Origin: Gemmatimonadota bacterium
Lineage (GTDB): Bacteria; Gemmatimonadota; Gemmatimonadetes; Gemmatimonadales; Gemmatimonadaceae
Assembly: GCA_026387935.1 (NCBI GenBank)
Contig: JAPLKU010000003.1
Span: forward strand, 124,001 to 188,000
DNA: 64,000 nt
Direction: 5' to 3'
Shown: piece after piece, positions 1 through 8,340 of the stretch
Layout of the letters: every line of letters begins with the position of its first letter
Position numbering within the stretch: position 1 is the stretch's first letter
Notes under the pieces: model-generated
What the model was told of the DNA's origin: nothing
The model's input: the letters and a program-made list of their open reading frames with translations, nothing else
Database searches by the model: none
Position numbers and translations under genes: made by a program

Positions 1-1397
1 TGCCACCGCTTCCACACCGACCCGCCCGTTTCGGGATCCGTTACGTCGCGGGCAACGGCGTTCACCAGGTTCTCGAGGTAGTGCGAGCCTTCGGCATTCA
101 AGAATCCGCGACCGTTGCCGTCGGTGTTCAGATACATCACCGCTTTCTTCTGCAACTCATCGCCATGATGCTCGGCCCACTCCGTGGAGCCAATCAGGCC
201 ATGCTCTTCGCCATCCCACGCCATGTAGACAATCGTGCGCTTCGGGCGCCAGCCCTGCTTGTAGAGCTCGCCCATCGCACGCGCCTCTTCGAGCTCAGCC
301 ACGAGGCCTGAGAGTGGATCCGCGGCGCCATTCACCCAGCCATCCATATGGTTGCCGCGCATTACCCATTCGTCGGGCCACGTTGAGCCCGGCAGTTTCG
401 CGATGACATCGTAGAGCGGCGTCTGCTTCCAATTGAACGCGAGCTTGAGATGCACGCGTGCCGCGCCAGGTCCGATGCGATAGGTGATCGGCAGCCCACC
501 ACGCCACGCCTCAGGTGCCACCACTCCCGTGATCGCGGCGAGCATCGGCTGCGCGTCGGCGTACGAAATCGGCATCACCGGAATCTTCATGATCGTGACG
601 GCGTCCTTGATGTCGAGACGCTTCGCATCCGCCGTCGCGCCAACACCAGGCGTGAGCGGATCGCCGGGATACACCGGCATGTCCATCACGCTGCCGCGCT
701 GCACACCGTCTTTGGGACGCCACGGACCAACGGGATACACATCACCCTGCAGGTAGCCGTCGTCCTTGGGGTCAGAATAGATGAGGCAGCCCACGGCGCC
801 ATGCTCGTAGGCGACCTTGGGCTTGATGCCGCGCCAGCTGCCACCGTAGCGCGCAATCACAATCGCGCCGCGCACGGAAATGCCGCGCTTGTCCAGCTCG
901 TCGTAGTCTGCCGGCGTGCCATAGTTCACGTACACGAGCGGCGCGGTGACATCGCCGTCACCGGAGTACGAGTTGTACGTCGGCAGCTGCTCCGTCTTCT
1001 GGCCCGACGTCGCGTCTTCCTTCAGCACGGGTTCGTCGATGCGCGCCACGAACTTCGTCGGCGCCACCATCTCGAGCACGCGCTCCTTCGGCGTAGGGAA
1101 GAGTACCGAGTACTCCTCGATCTCCGCCTGCCATCCATATGACCGAAACCAATCGCGCACGCGCGTCGCGTTTTCCTTCTGGTACGGCGAGCCCAGGTGG
1201 TTGGGCCGCGCCGAGAGGATACGGAGTGATTCACGGATGCGACTCGGTTCCGGAATCGCCCGGAACTTCCCTTCCCACTCCCGCTGCGCCTTGCTCGACT
1301 CAGCGGTGTACCCGCGGAGCGGCGGATCTTCGATCGTCGCCGCCATCAATACAACGCCGGCGAACGAAAGGGCGGCGTACCGGATTGAACGATTCAT
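1..1397 (-). CDS. Exported glutamate carboxypeptidase II-like M28 peptidase (3' end off the window)
   Basis: Zinc metallopeptidase of the M28B/NAALADase type, expected to remove C-terminal acidic residues or trim peptides in the periplasm. An N-terminal hydrophobic signal segment (about residues 5-20) follows the ATG at 1397. A PA-type domain lies in the middle. The zinc-site motifs of this family are visible: GNHMDGWVNGAADP (His and Asp ligands), WDGEEHGLIGSTEWAE (catalytic Glu pair) and YLNTDG (Asp ligand). The frame is open to base 1, so the C-terminal dimerisation domain and the last His ligand are outside the window. It is divergent from the DinB gene; the 128 bp between them must hold both promoters. 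Family assignment is firm; the substrate is inferred. Confidence 0.9.
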   Translation of the reverse strand, partial: MNRSIRYAALSFAGVVLMAATIEDPPLRGYTAESSKAQREWEGKFRAIPEPSRIRESLRILSARPNHLGSPYQKENATRVRDWFRSYGWQAEIEEYSVLFPTPKERVLEMVAPTKFVARIDEPVLKEDATSGQKTEQLPTYNSYSGDGDVTAPLVYVNYGTPADYDELDKRGISVRGAIVIARYGGSWRGIKPKVAYEHGAVGCLIYSDPKDDGYLQGDVYPVGPWRPKDGVQRGSVMDMPVYPGDPLTPGVGATADAKRLDIKDAVTIMKIPVMPISYADAQPMLAAITGVVAPEAWRGGLPITYRIGPGAARVHLKLAFNWKQTPLYDVIAKLPGSTWPDEWVMRGNHMDGWVNGAADPLSGLVAELEEARAMGELYKQGWRPKRTIVYMAWDGEEHGLIGSTEWAEHHGDELQKKAVMYLNTDGNGRGFLNAEGSHYLENLVNAVARDVTDPETGGSVWKRW

Positions 1398-1525
1398 GAG
1401 CCTGAGTCCTTTGTCAGTTTCAGCGGTTTCCACAGTCAAATCGGCTGTCGCGGGATGATATGACCGGCCTCGCTCAGCCGCCAGCCGGACGTTATCTTGC
1501 CAGTGCAACGAATGGAGCCATCCAA

Positions 1526-2023
1526 ATGAGCGTTCAGGGCGACTATGCGCGTCTGTTCGGTCGTGAGCTTGCGACAGTACGCGACCAACTGCTGGCCTAC
1601 CCCGATACCGCGTCCATCTGGGCGCTACCGGCCGGCCTCCCGAACTCAGCCGGAACGCTGGCGCTGCACATCGCCGGCAATCTGAGATTCTTCATCGGCG
1701 CGATGCTCGGCGATAGTGGTTACGTGCGCGACCGCGACGCCGAGTTCAGCCTGCGTGGCATTGACCGCGATGAGCTGGTGAAGCAGATCGAGGCGGCGGC
1801 CAACGAAGTCACTCGCGCGCTTGCCACCCTCGACGACTCGGAACTCGAAAAACCCTTTCCGGTCGAAGTCGCCCGTGTACGGCTGCCCACAGGTCGGTTT
1901 ATCGGCCATCTGGCCGTGCACCTCGGCTACCACCTGGGCCAAATGGACTACCATCGCCGCATCGTGACCGGCGTCAACAAATCGCTCGGCGCTCTCTCTC
2001 CTGCCCTGCTCGTCGACCGATGA
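1526..2023 (+). CDS. DinB-family four-helix protein
   Basis: 165-residue DinB/YfiT-like protein, a four-helix bundle usually carrying a metal on three histidines; many members are thiol transferases or of unknown function. The first helix contains LALHIAGNLRFF (His48) and the last HLGYHLGQMDYHRR, giving the expected His ligands. The ATG at 1526 is chosen because GGAG lies about 9 bases upstream. An in-frame ATG at 1460 would add 22 residues unlike the family. The gene stands alone, divergent from the carboxypeptidase. Enzymatic role not predictable from sequence. Confidence 0.85.
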   Translation: MSVQGDYARLFGRELATVRDQLLAYPDTASIWALPAGLPNSAGTLALHIAGNLRFFIGAMLGDSGYVRDRDAEFSLRGIDRDELVKQIEAAANEVTRALATLDDSELEKPFPVEVARVRLPTGRFIGHLAVHLGYHLGQMDYHRRIVTGVNKSLGALSPALLVDR

Positions 2024-2063
2024 GCGTGATCGCGGCCACTGGCCGCACTGAGATGTCCGGTCG

Positions 2064-2492
2064 ATGACGTGTTCGCCAAACCTCTACCTCGCCGCTCTCG
2101 GACCCATGTCCGAGCTGCTCGGCCTCGTCGTCATCGTCGCCGTGTTTGCACTGCTGCGCGCACAGGCCGATCGGCGCACGTACTTCCGCACTTGGGAAAT
2201 GTCGTGGGTGTTTTTTGCCGTGGCCCTGACAAGCGGTCTCTTCTACGAGCGGTTCATTGATCCGGAGAGCGTCTTTTTTTCCGGCGGGCGCCGCGACAGC
2301 TTTCCTCTCCGCCGCGATGCACGTCGGATTCCGGTCGCGCGTGCCCGCGTCGAATCGCTACTGGCGCGCACCGCATCGCTGACGGTGTCTGGAATCCGCG
2401 AAGGGCTTCGCGCTGAGCGCGCGGTGTCGATGGAGGGGTATCGTGGCGGTGAGGGGCTCGCCGAAGCAGCAACGGCCGTGTCGCGCGCGTAA
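2064..2492 (+). pseudogene. Decayed membrane sensor fragment
   Basis: The first about 70 residues look like the start of a multi-pass membrane sensor: a helix around SELLGLVVIVAVFALL and a second around WVFFAVALTSGLFY. After a run of seven T (2274-2280) the frame turns Arg-rich and loses protein character. Changing the run by one base gives a hydrophobic stretch (PAGAATAFLSAAMHVGF) that continues the membrane domain for about 30 residues before a stop. I read this as the remnant of a longer sensor gene with at least one frameshift and loss of its signalling domain. I cannot name the original family. It could instead be a short orphan membrane protein. Confidence 0.4.
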
Positions 2493-2594
2493 GTACGCAC
2501 CTAGGCGCCCGCGCGATTTCTATCGTGCCGCCCCGCGACAAACAGCGTAACTTTTCAGTGGTTGCCCCACGGATTTCATTACAGGATGGTACTC

Positions 2595-3836
2595 ATGACG
2601 CCGATTCGTTCTGTCGCCGCGACACTCGTCGCGCTGTTCCTTGCCGGCTCGCCTTCGCGCGCACAGGAAGTCACCACGGTGATTCGCGCGGCAAAGATCA
2701 TTGACGGCCGCGGCGCGACGATCGCCAATGGCGACATCGTCGTGACCGGCGGAAAGATCGCGAGGGTCGGTGCCCGAGGCGCGGTGCCGGCCGGTGCACG
2801 CGTGATTGACCTCGGCGCCCGCACGGTGATGCCCGGGTTGATTGACGGGCACTCGCACCTCACTTGGTATTTTAACCGGCAGAGCCGCTACCACACCGGA
2901 CGTGATGGCGATACACCGATGCAATCGATTCTCGCGGCGGCTGCGAATGCGTCCGCGACGCTGATGGCCGGCTTCACGACGATTCAGAGTCCCGGATCGC
3001 CCGAGGACAAGGATCTGCGCGAGTGGATCGAGACGCAGGGCCTTCCCGGTCCGCGGATCATCACGTCGCTCGTCGCGCTGCAGCGCGGCAGCCCGGACAC
3101 CCTCCGTGCACTCGTGCGCGAGCGAAAAGCACAAGGCGCCGATCTGATCAAGCTTTTCGCGTCGGCCAGCATTCGCGACGGCGGCTCACAGACGCTTACC
3201 GACGAACAGATCGCCGCCGTCTGCAGCGAAGCCAAGGCAGTGGGGCTGCGCACGCTGATTCATGCGCACTCAAAGGAATCCGTGAAGGCGAGCGCCAAGG
3301 GCGGATGCACCGAAATGACGCACGGCATGTTCGTGGACCAGGAAGCGCTCGACATGATGGCGTCGCACGGTGCGTACTTCCAGCCGCAGTGCACGCTCGT
3401 GCTAAGCAACTATCTCGACAATCGTGCCAAGTACGACGGCATCGGCAACTACAATGCCGAAGGATTTGCGGCGATGGAAAAGGCACTTCCGTTGGCACCC
3501 GATGTGATCAAGCGCGCGCTCGCCACCAAGGGACTGAAGGTCACGTACGGCACGGACGCCGTTGCGGGCGCGCATGGCCGGAACGCGGAGGACATGGTGT
3601 GCCGCGTGCAGAAATCGGGCGAAAGCCCGATGCATGTGATCATGTCCGCTTCATCTGTCACCGCTGAGTCGATGGGGCTCGGCGCGCGGATCGGATCGAT
3701 TGCGGCGGGCTATGAGGCGGACATTATCGCCGTGGACGGCGATCCGATTGCCGATATCACCAGCGTGCGCCGGGTGAGTTTCGTGATGAAGGGCGGGAAG
3801 GTGTTCCGAAACGACGGCCTACCTGCGCAACGGTAG
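2595..3836 (+). CDS. Exported amidohydrolase (imidazolonepropionase-like)
   Basis: 413-residue metal-dependent hydrolase of the amidohydrolase superfamily, secreted by an N-terminal signal peptide ending near SPSRAQ. Metal ligands are visible: DGHSHLT (His86 and His88), the probable carboxylated Lys in LIKLFAS, His in LIHAHSKES, His in EMTHGMF and the final Asp in TYGTDAVAGAHG. The fold is a TIM barrel with flanking beta-sandwich strands (AKIIDGRG at the start, GYEADIIAVDGDP at the end). Relatives cleave cyclic amides, dipeptides or the prolyl bond; substrate unknown. ATG 2595 is chosen as the start because the signal peptide begins there and AGGA lies 9 bases upstream. Its stop codon lies inside the first copy of the intergenic repeat. 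Confidence 0.88.
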   Translation: MTPIRSVAATLVALFLAGSPSRAQEVTTVIRAAKIIDGRGATIANGDIVVTGGKIARVGARGAVPAGARVIDLGARTVMPGLIDGHSHLTWYFNRQSRYHTGRDGDTPMQSILAAAANASATLMAGFTTIQSPGSPEDKDLREWIETQGLPGPRIITSLVALQRGSPDTLRALVRERKAQGADLIKLFASASIRDGGSQTLTDEQIAAVCSEAKAVGLRTLIHAHSKESVKASAKGGCTEMTHGMFVDQEALDMMASHGAYFQPQCTLVLSNYLDNRAKYDGIGNYNAEGFAAMEKALPLAPDVIKRALATKGLKVTYGTDAVAGAHGRNAEDMVCRVQKSGESPMHVIMSASSVTAESMGLGARIGSIAAGYEADIIAVDGDPIADITSVRRVSFVMKGGKVFRNDGLPAQR

Positions 3837-3990
3837 ACCGTAGCGAGTAGGAACCACACCCGTTGACTGTAGACGGTGTACCGTAGGCCGTAGCCGCGGA
3901 ACTGCAACAACGCGCTCGTCGTTCAACGGCTACCGTGCACCGTCAACGGTTCACGGTCTACGGAAGTGGTGGTTACCCTCTACCGTTTAC
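3832..3990 (+). repeat. Intergenic repeat element, copy A
   Basis: About 160 bp rich in short words such as GTAGAC, CCGTAG and CTACCG and partly self-complementary: GTAGACGGTGTACCGTAG on the left faces the complement of CCGTCAACGGTTCACGG on the right. The same blocks in the same order and orientation recur at 5083-5267: GTAGACGGT, GGCCGTAGCC, GAACTGCAAC, ACGGCTAC, GTCTACG and GTTACCCTCTACCG. It supplies the stop codons of both flanking convergent genes. The element family is unknown to me. Confidence 0.7.
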
Positions 3991-5039
3991 CGCTCCGGTA
4001 GTCCGTTCACGAAGTCTCGAAAGTACGACCCCCAGATCGCGGGCAACGAGTGCGTCCCGTGCCCTCGCGTCTGGTCCGAAATCGGAATCAGCACGAACTT
4101 CGCATTCTTCAGCTTCGACGTGTACGGCTCCACGTTTGCGAGCTCCGGCGGATTCACGAAATCGTCCGCCGAGTTGATGTGGAGGATCGGCGCTTTGATC
4201 TGGCCGAGGTGCTGCGACGGGTTGTAGTCGCGCGAGGCGTCGAAATACCAGATCATGTTGTTCGGGTCGGTCGACGCTGCGCCGCGCGCAACCACCCCGC
4301 GAATTACGGCGTCGGCTGAGTCACGGGTAGGCGCCTGCTTGTGGTTGTTCAGCGGCGCCGTGCCCATCACCCACAGGAAGCCCTGCGCCGCCTGCATGCC
4401 CTTGAGCGGCCCTGTGTAGTCGCCGTTCTTGTATTCGGGATCGTTTCGCAGTGCATCCATGATCGCGGTGCGAATCATCCGGTTGCGACCCACGAGCGGC
4501 GTCGGCGCGCAGGCGAGCGGCACCGCGCCATCCATGAAATCGGGATAGGTGTACAGAAACACCCATGAGTGCATGCATCCCATCGACGTGCCCATGACGA
4601 TGCGCAGGTGGTTCACGCCAAGCCCCTCGGTCAGCATGAGGTACTCCGCCTTCACCATGTCGTCATACGTGTACTTCGGGAACTTGGCTTTCAGCCCATC
4701 ACTCGGCTTGGACGACGCGCCGTGCCCGAGTCCGTCCGGAAGCACGATGAAGTACTTCGTCGTGTCGAGCGTCTGGCCAGCGCCGTAGAGTTCGCCGGCC
4801 CACCCGCGGCCAAGAAAGGTGCCGCGCCCATTTCCCCCCGTCCCGTGGCCGATCAGAACCGCGTTGCGGGTTACGCCGCGCGCGTCCTTTCGCGGCGTGC
4901 CAAGGGTGGTGTAGTGGATCTTCACCTCGGGAAGCGTTTCGCCGGTGGTGAAGCGGAAGTTCTTCGCGACGTAGTCACCCTGGACACCCTGAGCGGCTGC
5001 GGAGGTGGCGAGGGCGGCAAGCAGTACGAGAGTGCGCAT
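3987..5039 (-). CDS. Homoserine acetyltransferase-like alpha/beta hydrolase, exported
   Basis: 350-residue alpha/beta-hydrolase fold protein related to MetX homoserine O-acetyltransferases. The nucleophile elbow is GTSMGC (Ser152), the acid is in NSADDFVNP and the histidine in RGHGTH, all in the expected order. It begins with a short signal peptide (MRTLVLLAALATSAAAQ), so it is probably periplasmic and a hydrolase rather than a methionine-pathway enzyme, which would be cytosolic. ATG 5039 is chosen for the signal peptide; an upstream in-frame start would read into repeat DNA. The gene sits alone, reversed relative to its neighbours and flanked on both sides by direct copies of a repeat. Activity is inferred only. 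Confidence 0.85.
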   Translation of the reverse strand: MRTLVLLAALATSAAAQGVQGDYVAKNFRFTTGETLPEVKIHYTTLGTPRKDARGVTRNAVLIGHGTGGNGRGTFLGRGWAGELYGAGQTLDTTKYFIVLPDGLGHGASSKPSDGLKAKFPKYTYDDMVKAEYLMLTEGLGVNHLRIVMGTSMGCMHSWVFLYTYPDFMDGAVPLACAPTPLVGRNRMIRTAIMDALRNDPEYKNGDYTGPLKGMQAAQGFLWVMGTAPLNNHKQAPTRDSADAVIRGVVARGAASTDPNNMIWYFDASRDYNPSQHLGQIKAPILHINSADDFVNPPELANVEPYTSKLKNAKFVLIPISDQTRGHGTHSLPAIWGSYFRDFVNGLPER

Positions 5040-5082
5040 TGGTCGGTGGGTTGGGTGCCAGTCCAAATGTACGGTAACTGCA

Positions 5083-5267
5083 GTAGACGGTAGTGAGTAA
5101 CGACAACGAAGGTACACCGTACAGGGTAGACGGTGGGCCGTAGCCTTTGAACTGCAACCACGCTCGCCACGTGGGGCCATATTGAGAGCGTAGGTCGACG
5201 GCTACAGTCAACCGCAAACCGTACACTGTCTACGTCCCTTGTCGTTACCCTCTACCGACTACCGCAC
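5083..5267 (+). repeat. Intergenic repeat element, copy B
   Basis: Second copy of the element at 3832-3990, in the same orientation. Shared blocks include AGTAGACGGTAGTGAGTA, GGCCGTAGCC, GAACTGCAACCACGC, ACGGCTAC, TGTCTACG and GTTACCCTCTACCG. It carries about 30 extra bases in the middle and lacks 8 bases present in copy A. Its right end runs into the TTG start and first codons of the FAD oxidoreductase gene. Confidence 0.7.
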
Positions 5268-6396
5268 CAACACCCCCGTGTGGGACGATGGCCATTGGAT
5301 TGGCCTCCCCACGCTGGACCGAAACGTCAAAGCCGACGCCTGCGTCATCGGGCTCGGCGGCTCCGGCCTTTCGTGTATCGACGAGCTTCGCACCATGGGC
5401 CGCACAGTGGTCGGCATTGACGCCGCCGACGTCGCAGCAGGCGCGGCAGGCCGCAACGGTGGATTCTTGCTTTCCGGCACTGCCGATTTTCATCACGATG
5501 CCGTGTCCGCGCTGGGTCGCGAACGCGCGGTACGCATCACGCAGCTCACGCGCGATGAGATGCAGCGCATCGCGCTGCAGGCGCCGGGCACGGTGCGCAC
5601 CACGGGTTCATTGCGCATCGCCGAGTCGGACGAAGAGCTCGTCGACTGCGCGCGCCAACGCGACGCCATGCGCGCCGATGGGCTCCCGGTCGACGAATAC
5701 GACGGCCCCATGGGCCGCGGCCTCTCGATTCCCGGCGACGCCGCCTTCAATCCGCTCGCCCGGTGCCGTGCGCTGGCCGCTTCGCTACAGGCAAAAGGCG
5801 CGCAACTCTTCGCACGAACCACGGCCACGAACTTCAGTGACGGCGTCGTCCAGACCCCGGACGGCAGAATCTCCTGCGACCAGATCTTCGTCGCGGTTGA
5901 CGGCAATCTCGAGCGGCTCCTCCCGGAACTCGCCTCTGCCGTGCGCACCACGCGCCTCCAGATGCTTGCCACCGCACCCACGTGCGAGGTGAACATTCCG
6001 TGCCCCGTCTACTCGCGCTATGGCTTCGACTACTGGCAGCAGCTCCCTGACGGCACGCTCGCCCTCGGCGGCGGGCGCGACAAGGCCATGGACGACGAGT
6101 GGGGGGCGGCAGGCGAGCCGGCGGCGTTCGTGCAGGATTACCTGACGGGCGTCCTTCGCGACAAGCTCAAGGTCACGGCCGCAATCACGCACCGCTGGGC
6201 CGCGCTCGTTTCATACAACTCCACCGGCCTGCCAGTCCTCGGCGAGGTGCGCCCGGGCGTCTGGGCCGCCGGAGGCTACAGCGGCACCGGAAACCTCATG
6301 GGAGCCCTCGCCGGACGGGCGCTCGCACGTACAGCTTTCGGGGAGGCGTCCGAGTTCTGGACGCTGGTATCTACCTCCGCCGCGGGACGGACCTGA
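5239..6396 (+). CDS. FAD-dependent oxidoreductase, DAO family
   Basis: 385-residue flavoprotein of the D-amino-acid oxidase/glycine oxidase/gamma-glutamylputrescine oxidase group, oxidising an amine or amino acid. The FAD-binding Rossmann motif VIGLGGSG is at about residues 36-43, followed by the GRNGG motif typical of this family and a C-terminal GYSGTGNLMG motif that contacts FAD. The only starts are TTG 5239, inside repeat copy B, or GTG 5278, which begins just before the family-like WDDGHW; the latter would give 372 residues. Its stop overlaps the next ATG (TGATG), so the two are translationally coupled. Substrate unknown. Confidence 0.85.
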   Translation: MSLPSTDYRTNTPVWDDGHWIGLPTLDRNVKADACVIGLGGSGLSCIDELRTMGRTVVGIDAADVAAGAAGRNGGFLLSGTADFHHDAVSALGRERAVRITQLTRDEMQRIALQAPGTVRTTGSLRIAESDEELVDCARQRDAMRADGLPVDEYDGPMGRGLSIPGDAAFNPLARCRALAASLQAKGAQLFARTTATNFSDGVVQTPDGRISCDQIFVAVDGNLERLLPELASAVRTTRLQMLATAPTCEVNIPCPVYSRYGFDYWQQLPDGTLALGGGRDKAMDDEWGAAGEPAAFVQDYLTGVLRDKLKVTAAITHRWAALVSYNSTGLPVLGEVRPGVWAAGGYSGTGNLMGALAGRALARTAFGEASEFWTLVSTSAAGRT

Positions 6397-6758
6397 TGGT
6401 TGACGTTCGTATTGAAGGCGATCGCGTCGTATTCGAAGTCGAAGGATGGGACAAGATGTGGGCGCTGAAGAGCCGGCTGGAGATTCCTCTTTCGCACATC
6501 AAGGGCGCCAAGAGTGATGACGCCGCCGCCAAGGGGTGGTGGCACGGCGTCAAGCTCGGCGGTGCCAGTCTCCCCGGCGTCATCACGGCCGGCACCTTCT
6601 ATAAGGAAGGACGGCTCGTCTTCTTCGACGTGCACAAACCGGAAAACACGATCGTCGTGGAACTCGATCACGAGACCTACGACCAGCTGATCCTTCAGGT
6701 GCGAAACCCGACCGAAGCCGCACGCACAATCACAGACGCCATCTCAAACAGAGCCTGA
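6396..6758 (+). CDS. Conserved PH-like domain protein of unknown function
   Basis: 120 residues without signal peptide or membrane helix. The pattern of short strands (MVDVRIEGDRVVFEVEGWDK, then VVELDHETYDQ) resembles small bacterial PH-like proteins that end in a strand plus helix. No catalytic residues recognised. It starts at the A of the oxidoreductase stop codon and is followed after 3 bp by an M28 peptidase, so it lies in the middle of a short operon. The fold is a guess. Confidence 0.75.
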   Translation: MVDVRIEGDRVVFEVEGWDKMWALKSRLEIPLSHIKGAKSDDAAAKGWWHGVKLGGASLPGVITAGTFYKEGRLVFFDVHKPENTIVVELDHETYDQLILQVRNPTEAARTITDAISNRA

Positions 6759-6761
6759 TCA

Positions 6762-8336
6762 ATGAAACTCGCTGCCATTGCCGGTTCGCTACTCCTGCTA
6801 CCGCTCGTCCTCGGTGGGCAGGCGATTTCCACGCCGCCGGTCTACTCGCTCATCAAGGAAGCCGAGATCAAGGCCGACATGTACGTGATGGCCGGCGATG
6901 CGATGCGCGGCCGCGAGTCGGGCACGCTCGACGAGATGCGCGCGTCGATCTACACCGTCGATCAACTCACCAAAGCCGGCGTGAAGCCCTTCGGCGAGGA
7001 CGGCACTTGGTACCAGTGGTTCAACATGCGGCGCACGCGCATCTCGACGGCCGCAAGCACGGTGCGCATCGCGGGCAAGCCATTTGCGCTCTGGACTGAG
7101 GCCACGCCGACCACGAACACGGACGGCGATGTGATCGGTACCACGGTGTTCGCCGGCGACGGGAGCGATTCGACGATCGATGTGCGCGGCCATGTGGCCG
7201 TCCTCACACTCAAGCCGACGTCCGAAGGCACCCGCTCGACGATCAATACACCTGAGTTCCGCGCCGTTCGGCAGGGACTCACCGTGCAGGGCGCCGCGAT
7301 GATGCGACGCGGTGCCTCGGCGGTCATCATTGTGGCCGATGACATCGGCGAGGCGAACTTCGACGCGGTTGGAATCCTGCAGTTGCGCGGCACGTACAAC
7401 GTTCCCGGTGGAGCGCCTCGCTTCTCAGAGGCCGCGCTCAGCGGTCGCATTGGTGGTAACGGCGGCGAGCGGGGAGGCCGTGGCGGCGCTCCTGCCGGCG
7501 CGCCCGGTGGCGGCCGTGGTCAGGCTGGCACGGCGGTGCCCGTGCTGCTCGTGCATCGTGCCATGCTCGCGCAGTTGCGCCAGAATGGACAGGGCATCGA
7601 GATTCACATCAAATCAGAAACCTTCGACACGCCGGAAGTAAACGTCATCGGCATCGTGCGCGGTACCGATCCAAAACTGCGCGACGAATACGTCGTGTTC
7701 AGCTCGCACCAGGATCACGACGGGGTGCGCTTCCCGATCGACGGTGATTCCATCTGGAATGGCGCCGACGACAACGCCAGCACCAGCGTGGCACTCTTCG
7801 CCATCGCACGGTCGTGGGCAAAGCAGCCGGCCAAGCGGTCGGCACTCTTCATCTTTCATGGCGCAGAAGAACGCGGCCTGCTCGGCTCACGCTGGCACGC
7901 CGCTCACCCGGTCGTGCCGCTGGCCAACATGGTCGCCGTGCTCAACGGTGACATGATCGGCCGGAATCACTCCGACACCGCATCGCTGCTCGGCTCACAG
8001 CCTCCGCACCGGAACTCCGATGCGCTCGTACAAATGGCCTTCGAGGCGAACAATCGCACCGGCAAGTTCGTCATCGATTCTACGTGGGACCGTCCGTCGC
8101 ATATCGAAGGCTTCTACTTCCGCAGCGACCACGCGTCGTACGCGCAGCTTGGCGTGCCGTCGGTCTTTTTCACGACGACGTTGCACCCGGACTATCACAC
8201 GCCGCGCGACGATCCATCACGGATCAATTATCCGAAGCTCACGCGGATGACGCAGTGGATGTTTATGACCGGCTGGATCGTTGCCAACTCCAAGGATCGG
8301 CCGGGCATCGATCCAACATTCAAGCCGGTTCCGTAG
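6762..8336 (+). CDS. Exported M28 zinc aminopeptidase, first of a tandem pair
   Basis: 524-residue M28 metallopeptidase with signal peptide (residues 1-20). A PA-type substrate domain is inserted before the catalytic core. Zinc ligands and catalytic residues follow the family order: SSHQDHDG (His316), GADDNAST (Asp ligand near 336), HGAEERGLLGS (Glu369/370), LNGDMIGRN (Asp397) and RSDHASY (His near 456). A Gly-rich loop at about 229-256 separates the PA and catalytic parts. Expected to release N-terminal amino acids from peptides in the periplasm. Almost every block is repeated in the next gene, so the pair arose by tandem duplication. It follows the PH-like gene by 3 bp. Confidence 0.92.
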   Translation: MKLAAIAGSLLLLPLVLGGQAISTPPVYSLIKEAEIKADMYVMAGDAMRGRESGTLDEMRASIYTVDQLTKAGVKPFGEDGTWYQWFNMRRTRISTAASTVRIAGKPFALWTEATPTTNTDGDVIGTTVFAGDGSDSTIDVRGHVAVLTLKPTSEGTRSTINTPEFRAVRQGLTVQGAAMMRRGASAVIIVADDIGEANFDAVGILQLRGTYNVPGGAPRFSEAALSGRIGGNGGERGGRGGAPAGAPGGGRGQAGTAVPVLLVHRAMLAQLRQNGQGIEIHIKSETFDTPEVNVIGIVRGTDPKLRDEYVVFSSHQDHDGVRFPIDGDSIWNGADDNASTSVALFAIARSWAKQPAKRSALFIFHGAEERGLLGSRWHAAHPVVPLANMVAVLNGDMIGRNHSDTASLLGSQPPHRNSDALVQMAFEANNRTGKFVIDSTWDRPSHIEGFYFRSDHASYAQLGVPSVFFTTTLHPDYHTPRDDPSRINYPKLTRMTQWMFMTGWIVANSKDRPGIDPTFKPVP

Positions 8337-8340
8337 CCCC

